Source of the DNA: Pelargonium tetragonum
Taxonomy: Eukaryota > Streptophyta > Magnoliopsida > Geraniales > Geraniaceae
Assembly: GCA_036897445.1 (NCBI GenBank)
Contig: JAYMTL010000031.1
Span: 62,001 to 126,000 of the forward strand
Length of the DNA: 64,000 nucleotides
Direction: 5' to 3'
The notes beneath the pieces are model-generated. The model was not told the origin of the DNA. It saw only the letters and a list, made by a program, of their open reading frames with translations, and made no database searches. Each line of letters starts with the position of its first letter. Positions within the stretch are counted from its first letter, which is position 1. Both the position numbers and the translations under genes were made by a program. Shown here piece after piece: positions 35,821 through 48,816 of the stretch.

Positions 35821-38399
35821 AAGTCAATTTTGAGTGAGAAACATCTTACTTAATAAAGGTCATAGGTATGGTAAGCATTATAAAGCGTGGAGTCAGCTAG
35901 GCAAGCTTGCTTGTAAGATTATCCTGCAATTTACTAAGAAGTAGGTTTCTGCATTAAGAGTTCCACAGGTACACTTCTCTTGGGCTCATCTACAGGCTCT
36001 AGCTAAGGCTCAGGCAAGGGTTCCTCCTTCTGTGCTTTGGCATGCTAAAGAAATAAGTTAAGAGTAAGGTACAGATTATGAACTGAAGTAAGGTCCTATT
36101 CTTCTTTTTCTGGTCATAATGTGTAAGTAGATAGATTCCTTTGTCAATAAGGCACTATCCTCGACGCATAGAACTGGATGTATATCCCTTATAGCTTCTC
36201 TACTAACAGCTTATCTAACTTCTATCCTAGAAACAAGAGTCTATCTAGAGTATATGAACAAGTAAGCTACATAATAGCACAACAGGGTTAGGGTCTTCTC
36301 TCATGGGTAGTATGTATGGCAGGGTATTGCTCAGGCAGAAGCATCGGGTATAAATAAGGTATGCAACAACAAGGTCAGCAGCAACAAAGTCAAGAAGTTA
36401 GTCAATAAGAAGTCTATCTATAAGCAGCACACACAGGCTCTCTGGATCTGGGTATTTACGGTATTTAACCTTTATAAGAGTTTTGGGAAGTCCACAAGTT
36501 GAAGAGGGTTCTGTTTTAGTCTTTTAGCATGTAAGTAGTTATACACACACAATATACTCTAAACTATCCTAAGTTTTTTTTTCCTATTCAACAAAACGAT
36601 AAGAAGCATAAGCAGGAGGAATGTCCCTTACTAATACTAACTACTTTTCTTATAATACCTTCTATTTCTATCGTATGCTCGGCCATAAACTCTCTGTCAA
36701 GTACCCGTATAAGACAAGGCTCTTAAAGATTATAAGCTTAATACTTTAGGACAATACACACTCTAATTAGCTTCGTTGAACTCTTGTTTGTTCTGAATTA
36801 GGGAAACCCGCCTGAAAAATATATCTGAGTTAGGTAAATAGAATTACAGAATTCTTAATTAATAAAGAATAACTACGAAAAAAATACATTTGAAAAAAAA
36901 AAGTCTTGAGTACAATAGAAAGATAATTTTAATGAGAGTTCCTTGTAGAATATGGACCTCGAAGCCCTATAAAAGTTATTCTTATCTCACTATTAACCAT
37001 TAACCAGGGTTTTCCAAATTGTGGTGAGAGCCCCGTTTTTACTAGATTTAGGAGGACCTCAAGACTTGGCATAGGTGGGTGGTGCTTGAATTCTTTCTTT
37101 TTCGTACCTAACAGCTATCTTGGATTGTGTTTAGCTTTGGAATTCTTACCCCTAGTAGTCTCTCTATATTACCTTAATAAAAAAGGTAAGCCCCGTATTG
37201 AAACCTACATAAAAGTAGCCGCCCCGCGCAGTCCGATTACAGTTAATATGGAATATTCCTTATACCGAATCCTTAAAGCGTTATAGGAGCTCGGGAAACT
37301 TTATATAACATGTAAATATTTCAGTACAAATAATATAGATATAGATGGAGTTCTCTCATATAGGTAAACTATTACTTTTTCGCTAAATCAGAATAGTTCA
37401 AAGGAAGCCTCCTTCTTTATCAGCTCTGCTATATTCTACCCCTTAAAGATTTTGGTAAATAGACAGCGTTTAAAAGTCATTTCTCATTATACCCTCACTT
37501 CTGGTTACAAAGGGACACCTTAGGTGCTACGTTGTAAATACTTAGGCGAATCCGAAGGAAATGAAACTCCGTCTAGAAATGAAATAGTTATGGGGTAAAG
37601 TTTTTTATTCACGAGCTGAAGTCTTAAAGAAGATAGCTATGAGTCCCTTATGAAATATGAAACCCTAGAAAGACTCCTAAATCGGTTCCTTTTTCTTTAT
37701 AGTAATGTAAACTTTGTGCTTTGCTTCTTGGATCAGATCAGAATAGAGAGGGTGTTTATCTATTTATTGTTCTTTTTTTTAGTGCTATTAGGAAGTTGAT
37801 CACACTTGGAGCTAGTGCTTGTTATCTAAAAAGCAGCGTGAATTTCAAATGAAGGCTTATAAAAATTCTGATGTATTAGGACTATGAATGGGGATACTAA
37901 TGTAATACTCAAAGAGAGCCCTTCCTAGGGAGTCAAGTACAATAAAGTATAAATATGTAAAATAAACTAGCTTGATCCTTAGAGATTTCCTACATATCGA
38001 AAATGAGTAGAAGTTGAAATTTAGATGTCTATTTTGCCAAAGCCTTGCATTAGAAACTAAAGCTCCTTCCGGGGAATTCATAATTAAGATAAAAAAGGTA
38101 AAACTGACTAAATAGTAGCAAAACAAACCATCCTTAGAAGCAGAAGCTCTTGAATAAAAGTGCTTTGGAGCTTATTCTTCTTGTTGGAAAGAAAGTGACT
38201 CGAGTAAGAATACTAAATTTGAAAGGGCAGAATATAGAGTCCTACGAAACACAAGAAAAGGATAAGGTGCTATACCCGGTTTAGAATTAACCACTTGCTT
38301 CTTTATAGATACTACAACGGGAAAGTCACAATAAAGTAGTTACTCTTTACTAGAGCTAGGAGGTTCACTCATCATGAGTATATTCTAATGGACCACCTT
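35821..38399. other. gene-free sequence
   Basis: No gene is recognised. The frames at 37086-37286 (+, 66 codons) and 37857-38126 (-, 89 codons) have plausible composition but no motif I know. The part up to about 36.5 kb is G-rich on the plus strand and shares words such as TTCTGTGCTTTGG with 62385-62402. Confidence 0.45.
35899..35916 (+). repeat. dispersed 18-mer AGGCAAGCTTGCTTGTAA, exact copy
   Basis: One of four exact copies: 35899 (+), 42638 (+), 43976 (-) and 59342 (+). The core GCAAGCTTGC is a perfect 10-bp palindrome. Flanks differ between copies. Confidence 0.75.
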
Positions 38400-39850
38400 A
38401 CACAATAAGCACAATAAGACCTAGAACTGGAAAAAACAGGAATCTCCTTGACTTATTTATTGGCTGGAAAAAATTCATTGCTAAAACCTTAAAAACCAGA
38501 AACACGAATCAGACCTAGAAAACTGCTTACATGCCTCCACCTAGCTATAAGGTTTTTATTAGAAGTCCTCTAGCTACAGAACAATGAATACGGACACTCG
38601 GAAAGAAAACTTGACAGTTAATCAAGTAAACTATCGGCTGTGAATCCAAAAAGGTGCTGCTAATCAAGGCAACTATCTATAAGGAAATAATCAAGACAAA
38701 TAAGTCCTGGTTGACGCATTTAAGGGTATACCTGAGAGTACATAATAACAACTCCAGACTCAGAACTTTCAAGACCTACTTACTTGTTTTCACGTAAAAC
38801 GTCAATGTTTATGACTCTTTTAAACTCAGAAATATACAATTGAGGCCCTCTGTGCTACCATCTAGGAACTATAGTTCTTTAAACACGGACCAGGTAGAGC
38901 TTGACTCTTGATATGGGTCTTATGGTTCCCCGCGTTGTCATGATTTAGGATTTTGTTGCTCACTTAAGTTAAGCTTGTAGATTGATATTTATCTATATAG
39001 TCAAACTTTTTAGTAATAGAAGTCTAAGGGACATTCCTAAAGTTATATGCTTTTATCGTTTGGATTGACTGCTGACAAAAACTCTATGCCTGAAAATGCT
39101 TACTCATATTATACCCTGGCCCAATAACTATACCTAGAAAGGAGCTATAAAATGGAGATGTCAGAATCGGAGCTGCATTACCCTTGTACTAAAAAAGTCT
39201 TGTGTTATTCTTGATTCTTGTTAGAGTCCTTTATAGTACTTGTAGGGATCTCCTCTAAGGGACATACTTAATAGTACATACCGCAATTATAACCTCAAAA
39301 TACCTACTTTATAGACTTGAGACTAGAAAAGCTACCTGTTAACGAGCTAATGAGCTTACTATTTGGGGAGTCTACTAACTGGTAACTGGACTGACTAGAA
39401 AGCATAGCTTGTTGAGAATAAGACTTGGTAGAGAGACTTACTGACTGGAAAACACTTACAACTCTTAAATAGGTACCCGAAAAGCCTCAAAAAAGACTAA
39501 TACTAAAGACAAATATGACAGCATTGCCCTGAACAGATTGCCTGGTAAAGTTTCATCAAGATACTAAGATAATCCCTAAAGACTAAAAGGTAAGCTTGAT
39601 ATGTTCTATTTTAGTATACTGCAACCCTTCCGAGTAAACTAGCCTAATGATTAATTCCTGCTTTCACTTCTTAATATTGATTTATATTGACACTTACTTA
39701 TTATACCCTTCTTAGGAGTACTAACTGTACCAGATTGACTTAGGAAAACAGATACCTATTATTTATTTGTATTTGGGAAGAAATATCTGTATTGATGTCC
39801 TATATATAATATCGATCACATTATAACAACTCCAAAATACTCATAACTTT
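38400..39850. other. A/C-rich, G-poor block
   Basis: No gene is recognised. The plus strand is A/C-rich with repeated ACTTGAC, GGAAA and GACTAGAAA words, the same texture as 18-25 kb and 31.6-32.8 kb. The strand bias reverses after about 39.9 kb. Confidence 0.45.
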
Positions 39851-41154
39851 ATGAAAGACCTACTCTAACTTTACTTTAGCTGAATAATTGAACAGACCCT
39901 TAGATAGACCCTTTCCTTTGTTTACAATATACCTCCTGCCTCTTATAGGGAAGTCTAGCAACAGTAAGTCTATCTCCTAAGGCTGGCAGGCTTGCTAATA
40001 GTAGGGTTTCTATGTCAGAGTAGAAGTGGGTCTGTTTAAGTACTTGCTTTCAGCTTTAGAATTTTTCGTCTCTTTATTGGAAGTTTAGAATCCGTTGACT
40101 TGGAGCCTTTCATTTCTTGGGTATTCAATTAAGGATTAAAGAGTTTCCTTAGTATCTCTAGCAAAAACGTCTAATTCTAATAAGCAAGTAAGTTTATTAA
40201 CCAGATAGTTCTTAGCTGTATTTTTGACTAAAGATATTACCGGATTTTGTGCTAATCGAGCCAAAGTTTAGTAGACTCAGAAATTCTCAATGAAAACACA
40301 TAGAAGTCCTCTCCGTACATGATTGTATTGTAAGAGTATCCGAATTGCATTAATTAAAGAATTTAGTCAGTACGTCAGTACAAAGAGATGTATTCATTAT
40401 CGCTCTAAGTTTCAATCCTCTTTAACGATAAAAGCAAGGAATATCCCTTATTATCTATTACTAGCTTCTATTCCACTTGGGCAGGGACTCTCATATAGTG
40501 GTGGGTATCCTCTGTCACAGGTTATGGTACTGGGTATGGGCTAGGCTAGAGCTTTCAAAACAAAGTCATAAGAAGAAGAGGCTAGTGTGATATACGTATT
40601 CAGGATTTCTAAGGTATGTCCAAAACGGGACAAGAGGAAGTTTACTTAAAAAAAAGGAACTTTTATCTAAAATACTCTATAAATCCTAAACTTTTCTCTT
40701 TAGCAAGCGGTTATGCGTAAGCCCGGAGAGCCGACAAAGCCTCTTTAGGACTCTTGAATTAGTTACTTCTTCTTAGTCTTATTCTTCTTAGATTTCCATA
40801 ATAGGTGTAGCTCCTGGGCTTTAGGAATTTTAGTACTATAGTATAAGTCCTAAGTCTAAGTCATAATGGTGTCCTAGTGAGGTAGATATATACCCGAGAA
40901 TTTAGAATACTGGAATTTATTGGAGTAGGTCCAGCTAAATAAGGAGTATTTGTTTTCCGTGTTGAAGTTCTTTAAGATAAGTAGGGCTTAAGCTTCAATT
41001 TTTTCTTCTAGTTCTAGCTATTTCAGAGGAGATGCAAGCAGGTCTATTTAAGAAACAGGGATTCTGAAGTTTGTCCTTATTGTGCTAGGATTTCTCCTTT
41101 CAAGCTTTAACGAGATCGGTATGTATTGTTTTAATAATAGGGTAACTCTCCCGG
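39851..41154. other. gene-free, G-rich on the plus strand
   Basis: No gene is recognised. The 73-codon frame at 40323-40544 is unconvincing. TATAAGTCCTAAGTC near 40840 recurs at 62403, which ties this block to the 58-63 kb field. Confidence 0.45.
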
Positions 41155-41510
41155 GAATTTTCTTCTTTAGGCAGTAAGCTCCGTACGTAAGACCCAAGGT
41201 TTTTTCTGATGAAGGGGGATTTTGCACTTCCTGTTCATTTATTAGGGATTCAGTTTAAATAGAAATAATTAGTAAAGGCTCGAAGGAAGTCCATAAAGTT
41301 GGGGAAAATACTATACTTTATTAAATGTATCCACGCCTAGGTACTAAGACAAGGGTAATGAAGTAGCAGCTCTGTATCTCCCTTTATAGCTCGTAAGAAA
41401 ACAGTTCATAGGTTGTATAGGTATTGGGCTTAATAACCAAAGGTGGGATATTTCTGAATATGAGTTAAGCAATTTCAGATCTGTGTTAAAAGTTTATTGT
41501 CAAATGAGTT
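41155..41510 (+). repeat. diverged repeat block, copy 2 (partner 35275-35820)
   Basis: Order here: AGACCCAAGGTTTTTTCTG, then TTAGGGATTCAGTTTAAATAG, then GTAGCAGCTCTG, then the 38-bp segment at 41473-41510. The two arrangements would fit a unit that was once tandemly repeated and cut at different places. Confidence 0.75.
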
Positions 41511-42637
41511 TTAGGAAATCGAGAAATATGTTGGTAATACAAGGGTTTGCTAATTTCTTACAAAGTTTTCATATATTTAAGTTCTCCTATAGGTTTATCA
41601 AGGTACAGCTAAGAAAGTAAGAGCTCCAAAGAATTCAAGTATGTAAAGTAAAGAGTTTTGTTCATTGGTAGGGAGGCTTTCGAATATAGGAACTGAAAGG
41701 ATTTGAGCTAATTTAGGCGGCATCTCAGAAACATGGACGCACACAGTAGATTATTTCCAATGGTATAAGGACTCAAGGGAACTTCCAATTTCAATACTTA
41801 GACTCAGTCCGGTGACGAATCAGACTCAGCCTTTACAGCCATTTTCCTTTAGTTGCACCAGTGTTTATAACCTAGGAATTAGCACTTAGTAAAGTCTAAC
41901 TCATGATATTAGTAAAATGTCCAATACTTCAGAAGGAAGAAGCATATCTGAGAAGAGAAAACAGGAGTTTTAGGACAAGTTTTCTATTGAGACTTCATAA
42001 CAGTTGAGCTGCGGATAAGATAATAGAAGAGAAAGATATAATTGCACTAATATAAAAAAAACTAAAACAATACCCGAATTTATAGACAAACAGGACGTAA
42101 ACCATACCTTCATAGAATAAAAAATGCCCATAAACACAGAGGACTTTATGCAAGTGAGAAACAAGATCTTAAAACTAAACTTAGTGCCTTAGGAATGAGG
42201 AGCTACAGGGATTTTTTCGTTATAGATAATGATTTGTTTTAAGCTTAAGGTGCAAATAGTAAGGGCAAGATTATCAGATTTTCCTGATAGGAAGATTATT
42301 TTTGCATTCAAAGTTTTATCCAATTCTACCCTTGAGTCTCTACAACATAGCAAACCTTGAAATGAAATTAGAGCGTACAATTAGTTAGTGACATACAAAC
42401 ATAAGAACAGAGCACTAGGAACTACTTGAATTGCGAATACCCAAATTATCTATTCTTTTGGATTGGGTAGAGAGAACTTATAGTAGCACAGATTCCTTCC
42501 TAGTAAGCCAACTTCTAAAGAAAACACCTAACGAATTAGAAGTCTAAAGTTTCCCTCCTTAATTATATCCCGTATTACTTGCCGGAACTGAGTTAAGAGT
42601 TACCTTGGCTTGTGCTTTCAATTTTAGCTAATAACTG

Positions 42638-42655
42638 AGGCAAGCTTGCTTGTAA
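42638..42655 (+). repeat. dispersed 18-mer, exact copy
   Basis: Exact AGGCAAGCTTGCTTGTAA. The nearest other copy (43976) is inverted, 1.3 kb away, so recombination between them would invert that interval. Confidence 0.75.
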
Positions 42656-43262
42656 AATTCCATTCTTATGCCTTATTTAAGCTTAGCTGTAACTGGAAAC
42701 ACCAAGACTTCTTAGCCAAAATGAGTACTAATCTCCTAACCCTTGTTTTTAAAAGGAGATACATAAAGGCTAGTAAGCTAAAGCATACCTTGTTTTAGAC
42801 TGCATTAGTTCAGATTCAGGAGAGCAAGAGTCGGAAATACAATTACTGAGGATTACCCGGACCCTCTTAATTATAAGAAGCAGAAGCCATAAACAGAGCG
42901 CCCTTACCTTCTTATTACCTGGATTTGTCCCATTCAGTAAGAAATTGCTTTTCTTTGTTCCTTGCTAATTTAAGGACTAGCAACAGGTGCGAAGTCCAAC
43001 AATAAGGATTTTAACTTTAGTTCATTTACTGGACTGGAAATTCATTACTTTCTTTAAAACTGGATTGGAAAGCCTCTTTAGACCTAAAAGAGTTTACTAG
43101 AACCCAATATTGTAAAGGCAAAAGCTAAGGAGATTCTAGAGTACCCCTAATTCTTCCTATTTAGATAAAGAGAATCCATTCTGGGAAAGAAGCTCTAAAA
43201 CTCCTTCACTTAAGTCCTTTTAAAAAGAAAAATCCTGCTTAGATTGTCGAGTAGAACTTCCT

Positions 43263-43277
43263 TTAATTACATTACCT
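43263..43277 (-). repeat. dispersed 15-mer, exact copy
   Basis: Exact AGGTAATGTAATTAA on the minus strand, between inverted copies of the 18-mer. Confidence 0.75.
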
Positions 43278-43975
43278 GCCCTAAATCCTATAACCTAAAG
43301 AAAAAAGGACTCCTTTGCCTTTGAAATCTCTCTTGTAAAAAAGAATATTCGGTATTTCCCCTAATAGATATATAGGTTCTTGCTTTGGGTTCCTAGCTCA
43401 GCTATACTTTTCATTTACTGTCTAATAATTCAAATTAACCGGGTTTCGAACTCTTTCATAAATTCTAATAAATAGTTGGAAACTTCTTTAGCGAGTTTTA
43501 TATAGAATTCCTTAATTTCAGTATTAGAAAAAAAGCTAGAGGCCATCTCAACTAACTTAAAATACGCTCCAGGAGAACCCCTAACGACACTTTATTCCTT
43601 GATAAGCTTCAGTCATACTCATTGCAAAGCATTGGAATTCATTATAATAGAAAATTTTTTAGCTTACTTAAGTAGTAAGACGAGACAAGCAAAGATAGTC
43701 AAGATTTGTAAAAGCAAGTTTAGCTAGTATTTCCTGGTTTATATATTTCAGTCTATTTTCGGTGGGTGTGCCTAGGTATCCGTGGTTTTAGCAGAGAAAG
43801 AGGGCCCTTGCCTTGCATAGAATATTTCCTTATTTTTAATAAGTAAGTAGTGCTCGTTTAGGGAAAACCAAAAGGGATTACTATACGCTAGGGTATTCCA
43901 AGCAAGATATAATATAACTAAGTAGACTAACTTGAGGGAAAAGATATTGAATATTCCAACAAAGGAAAAGGACTT

Positions 43976-43993
43976 TTACAAGCAAGCTTGCCT
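43976..43993 (-). repeat. dispersed 18-mer, inverted exact copy
   Basis: Exact reverse complement of AGGCAAGCTTGCTTGTAA. Confidence 0.75.
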
Positions 43994-44227
43994 CTAGTAT
44001 TGCAAATAATCAAGTACTGACTGATCCTTACATAAAACATAAATGAAAGCTTTACATTCTTCTGTAGCCTACACTTCAAGCATTATAGCCGAAAGTCTAA
44101 AAGTAAGCTCTTACGAGGTGTTCCCCGCTTCTTTGATTATGAAAAAAATCCTATAAGCAGAAAAGTAGAGTATAATGCACAAGCTTTTACATACGGAGAT
44201 ACCTGACTCTTAGAGCAGTAGTGATCC

Positions 44228-44253
44228 TATAGTTTGTATTAATACAAACTATA
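44228..44253. repeat. 26-bp perfect palindrome
   Basis: Perfect inverted repeat with no spacer, half-site TATAGTTTGTATT. It is the longest perfect palindrome I noticed in the window. It could form a cruciform in DNA or a hairpin in RNA, or be the scar of an inverted duplication. No gene adjoins it. Confidence 0.85.
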
Positions 44254-45385
44254 CCCTTCTGATAATTAGAATTTATATCCTACCTGTGCCTAGGAATAGT
44301 GAACCCAAATTACAGTGTAATTACAGACCACTAGAGGTTGACTCTAACCTAGAGGGACCCGCAACAAAAGATTTTTATCTACTATCCTGTTATATTAAAC
44401 CTCTTAAGGAATGCTTTACCCTAAAACTAAAACACGACTTGGTCTACCTTATTCTGGAAACTTTTCCCAATTCATGCGACTAAAAGTCAAACCGTACTCT
44501 AATATCTTTAAATCTCTCGTTTGTATTACGTATCACCAGCACTGGTCATAAGTATTTCAAGGCCTAACTGATCCTGCACTAGCTTATTATAACAAGACTT
44601 ACTTATATTTTCTAAAAACCCCCAAGATCTTTTTATTGCAACGAACCTAAGAAATTAGTAAAGCTCCTTACTTCAGGGAAAAATGAGTACTTTTTATCTA
44701 TATTGAGTGGGGATTCCTAGAATTTACTGGTTAATCCTCTATTTATATAATAGACAGGGAGAATTGGGGATTTAATGCTTAAAACTCAGCTGGAGAACCT
44801 GGATTAGGTCATGCCTTTCATATTTTCTAATTATTTGTGAACTAAACCGGATTGCTTAGGTACCACGGCTATATCAGGCTTAAAGAATCTCAGGAGTGCC
44901 ACTTTACTTATGAGCTTCGGCTCAGTACAGCAAAAGGTGGGTTACTTTTCCTTTGTTTTCAGTAAAAACATCTCCTAAATTTGACAAGATCAGTACTTAA
45001 AAGGATGTGCCTATTTATCAGAGTTTGCGTTTCGAACTAAATTAAGAGAGAAGATATGCCTTTGCTATTCCTAAGGTTTTCTTAATTCTAGTTGCCTCAG
45101 TCTCTCTATATTTTCTTTATCAAAAGTCGAAATCCAAGCTTTATTACTGTTTCAAACTCTTTTTCTACCTATTAGGCAATGCACTCTTGGTTTTTAATGG
45201 TTATAAAAAATGTGTGTTTCTATAGCTTGTAAAAGCTTGCAAAATCGTAAGTGAGATTGTATTAAAATCACTTAAATAGAAATCCTACTTAATTGATCGC
45301 TCCTCTTCCCAGTCTTACTAATTCGAATATAGCTTTAGTTTTTCAATAGGCTATATCTTAGTACGACCCAACACTCCTCCTTTTT

Positions 45386-45443
45386 GAAGGTAAGACAGAG
45401 TTTGATTGTTCCGACATGCAAAGGTTCAAATCCTGCTTTACTC
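45386..45443 (+). pseudogene. trnQ 3'-part-like sequence
   Basis: GGTAAGACA followed about 20 bases later by CGACATGCAAAGGTTCAAATCC and then TTTACTC matches the tRNA-Gln order of D-loop, variable loop, T-arm and acceptor 3' end. The 5' acceptor strand and first D-stem strand are missing, and the anticodon arm does not fold with a TTG loop. It complements the copies at 2922 and 7320, which keep the 5' side. Confidence 0.45.
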
Positions 45444-45511
45444 AGAAACTAAATCGATAGCCTAAGATCTGGTTTTCAAAACGTCAATACAGGAATTTAT
45501 AGACGCTAACT

Positions 45512-45577
45512 CCCGCCAAGTTGATCGCCAGTAGTACACGAGCTTCATACCCCTAAAAGTGCGGGTTCGAATCTAGT
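45512..45577 (+). pseudogene. trnM-like trace
   Basis: GAGCTTCATACCCC contains a CAT in an anticodon-like setting, and GTGCGGGTTCGAATC follows as a T-arm start. The D-arm and acceptor stem are not recognisable, and the T-stem 3' side does not pair. It lies 70 bases after the Gln-like piece. Weak. Confidence 0.3.
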
Positions 45578-48500
45578 CTATTTTTCTCCCATAGAAAGCT
45601 TTACATCAGGAGTTATACAAAGAAATGAGTCTTGGCTTGGATAGCTTTTTTTTTCCTTGAGTCACAAGATCCCCGCCTATCCTATTGAAACTCGGCCACT
45701 CGATAGAAGACACACTCATATATACAAGCTTCCAAGTCATTTTTTACCGATTCGTTTAATGTTATGGAGGAGAGTTCATTAAAAAATTTCTGCGTTTCTA
45801 TTTTGAGAGAGACAGAATCCTACTAGAGTGTTGCAGGTAGCTCTTGGGGTTAGATTAAAAAGAAATTCGGGAATATCTCAACAGCTTTGCACCTAACTAT
45901 TAACTAAGCGTTATAGAAATTTCAGCAACTTAATTACTGGGACCCAAAAGGCTGGAAAAGCAACCTTACGCGCTCATGTAGCTTACTCCTAGCCTGAACC
46001 TCATTTGTATTCATTTACTATTACGGACTCCCCTTTTAAAATCAGTACAATTCAGCAGCATAAGAAAAGGACGACCTTAATATACTAGCAGGTGTTTTTA
46101 AGCCCTTTCTATTAATTAGAATTAGTGTAAGTTTCTAAAACAAAATGACTTTATAAACTAAATTCTGAGATTCTTCTAACTTATATATTTATAATAATAA
46201 TAATATTCCAGACGGATTGTTAAATCTTTTTAACAAGGGATGCTCGTGCCCTTCATAAGTTTCAAAACCTACTCTTTGAACCAAGAAAATAAGATTCTAA
46301 TTCAATTATCTTTTCCGTTTTCTTAACTTTCATTTTCACCTGAGTAACTGGGACATAATAAGATAACTAACCGAGCTTTCTTGATCAACTCAAAACTTCC
46401 TAGTCTCTCTTTTCCTGTTTTATACTATATTACTATATAGGCCGATGAGGAGATAGGTATATTCATGTATTTTTGTTTAACAACACCATCCAACTGTGGA
46501 AACATTTTAAGGTCTCCTGAGTTCAATTCATTTTATTATGATAACTATTAAGAATACCCGTTGCCAGTAAAAGTCAAACTTCTTTTATCTACTTCAAATT
46601 TATGTTACGCCTATAAGAAATCCCGATCTAGGGCCCCTTATTTGAGAGCAAACAAGCAACAGAAAGGGGTCCTTTGCTGATGATAAGGAAATCCAAGAGC
46701 AAAACTTGTAAAAATGGGTCCGTTATCAAACTCTGGAATATATAACTTTGACTTCAACTTTGTTTTCCTATATACCGAGAACTGTGAGTTAAATTCCTCT
46801 TTCAAGTGGGCTGCATAATTTAGTATAATAGACTCATTTCATATGTTTTGGTTTTTGACAATAATCTGACTTTTTTTTATGTACTTTTGATCTGGACTAT
46901 TCCTTTTTCTTTGCTTGAATAACTGTATAAATTGACTAAGTTTTAATACTATAAACTAACTGAAATTAGTTTACCCTTAGCAAAAGCTTTCCATAATGAA
47001 AGAAATAGAGCGACTTGTATAAAGTAGGGTACTGAAAGGTTCCCTCTAACATTGAGGTAACAGGGTAGGCCAGGTAGATCCTATACTTTGCTGTAAGTAA
47101 ATCCTTATATATATGCTGTGGACTTTTGAAGCCTTCCAAGCGCCTAATATTAGTAATCTTAATAAAGAAAAAAGAACTAGGGGAAAAGACCTTACAATAA
47201 AAAGATATTTCATCGTTAAAATTTTTCCAGGGAGAACCCGTATTCTCAAGGCAAGGCCTACTATGAACTTTCGAAAGTGGATAGGTTTCTGGCTTATGCA
47301 ATATAAAAGAATTTAGGAAAGGATAACCTTGAGCTGATCAGGAGTTTTCTACTTTTTAAGGAAGAGTGATAATATAATAAAACTAAGTAATAAGTAGGAA
47401 GCCCCCGCCCTTTCGAATCTCAACATTTTTTATAGACCAGAAAAAGACTAGAGTGCTGATTATCCCTTTAGTAGCTTTCCTTGAAATCTTGTAGAAAGTA
47501 GGATTTCTTTGAAAGTCTTGGAAGCTAATCAAAACTTAACTCGTTTTCTATATAGGTAATTCCCTCTTTATTTCAGGGATATAACTCAGAATCTCATTAA
47601 ACTCTATTACAACCAAAACTTTAGATTCATACGAAAAAAGAAAGAAAAGAGTCCAGAATCTTGACTTTTAGGAGATCCAATGGTATATAGGATTTGGTAG
47701 GGTACTTGGGCCTTTTTTTACTATATATGAGATTGACTTCCTTATTATTACTTTGTTCAGAGTTCTTTGTACTGATACTTGGTTCCATTAATATCATACA
47801 TAATACTGAAATGCTCTTTTGTTGTATTCCACATTTCTTTTTCTATCTCAAAAGAAATGAATTAAAAACAAGTGAAGTTGCCACTTACTAATCGACAAAA
47901 CATAGGGGTTTCCTATACAAGTGATTGTCTAAGACTTTAGTAATGATAATAGTAGGGGGTCCCTTATCAGAAGGATAAAATAGATATAATGGTTAAACTC
48001 TAGTGTTTCCTCTTGTACTTAATATGTCCAAAGTCTGGGGAGTCACATCTAGGTGGTGTCCTGTATAAGCTTCTCGTACAAACAAAAGGGATTCCTTATG
48101 GCTTTCTATTCATTTAGGTAAGCATGATTAATAACATAAAGACATAAAAGAACTGCACAATCAAGTATTTCTATACTTAAGAGACGCCTCTTTTATAGAA
48201 TATTAACATTTGTTTGCAAGATATTATCCTCCTTTAATCTATAGGAGTCAGAAAAATTGAACTTATCCCTACCGGCCGAAGGCGGAATACTTTTAGGATT
48301 GGTTTTGACCCCTTTATAATCCAATATATTGGATAGCCTATCTTGTTTCAAATAGTTTACTAAGCATACACTTTGAACTACTAGTGGTTGGGCATAAACA
48401 AACTTATTAAGAACATTTATATCTTTACTTTACCCAAGCAGAGCTTAAAAAGAAGATTAGACTTTATATACTTTCTAGATTCCTCTTTGTGTGACTGAAG

Positions 48501-48752
48501 ATATTTATCCGAACTCCTGTATATGAGGGCTTGGGATTCAGGGTTTCTAATTATTATATATAGCTTTGAGGCTAGCTAGCTTTTACGGATCAGGGAAGTT
48601 GTTAAAATAAAACAGTTTTATGCCGGGCGCTTTGAAGTGTACCTAGTTTTACAATTTCCATTTACACTTGATCGGATAAGAAAAAGGTTATGTCTAGGCT
48701 TCCCTTCCTAACCTAGGGGACCCGTTCCTTTAGTAAAAACTTAGGACGGGTT
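45578..48752. other. gene-free sequence
   Basis: No gene is recognised. The 111-codon minus-strand frame at 46966-47301 is overlapped by frames of 67 codons on both strands, and its peptide has no motif I know. An (AAT)n-like run lies near 46186-46203 and a 16-bp perfect palindrome ATCCAATATATTGGAT at 48319-48334. Confidence 0.45.
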
Positions 48753-48816
48753 TACCCACTCTCGGATTTGAACCAAGGACTCTTGCCGAAAGCAAGACTC
48801 TAACCGCTGAGGGGTC
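48753..48816 (-). pseudogene. trnE(TTC)-like sequence lacking part of its 5' side
   Basis: On the minus strand the anticodon arm TCTTG-CTTTCGG-CAAGA is perfectly paired with TTC at the anticodon position. The T-arm CTTGG-TTCAAAT-CCGAG is paired with one G-T. The end GTGGGTA is a plausible acceptor 3' strand. On the 5' side only ACCC matches that strand, and three to five bases of acceptor and D-arm appear to be missing before CAGCGGTTAGAG. A copy with a 5' deletion, or a divergent functional tRNA with a reduced D-arm. Confidence 0.5.

Larger units (their letters stand above)
41511..45385. other. gene-free sequence
   Basis: No gene is recognised. The minus-strand frames at 41970-42164 and 42189-42380 and the plus-strand frame at 44286-44483 are short and without motifs. 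Specific repeats (15-mer, two 18-mers, palindrome) are listed separately. Confidence 0.45.

Noticed and set aside
46966-47301. 111-codon minus-strand open frame
   Set aside because: Overlapped by other frames on both strands, no recognisable motif and no neighbouring gene signals.
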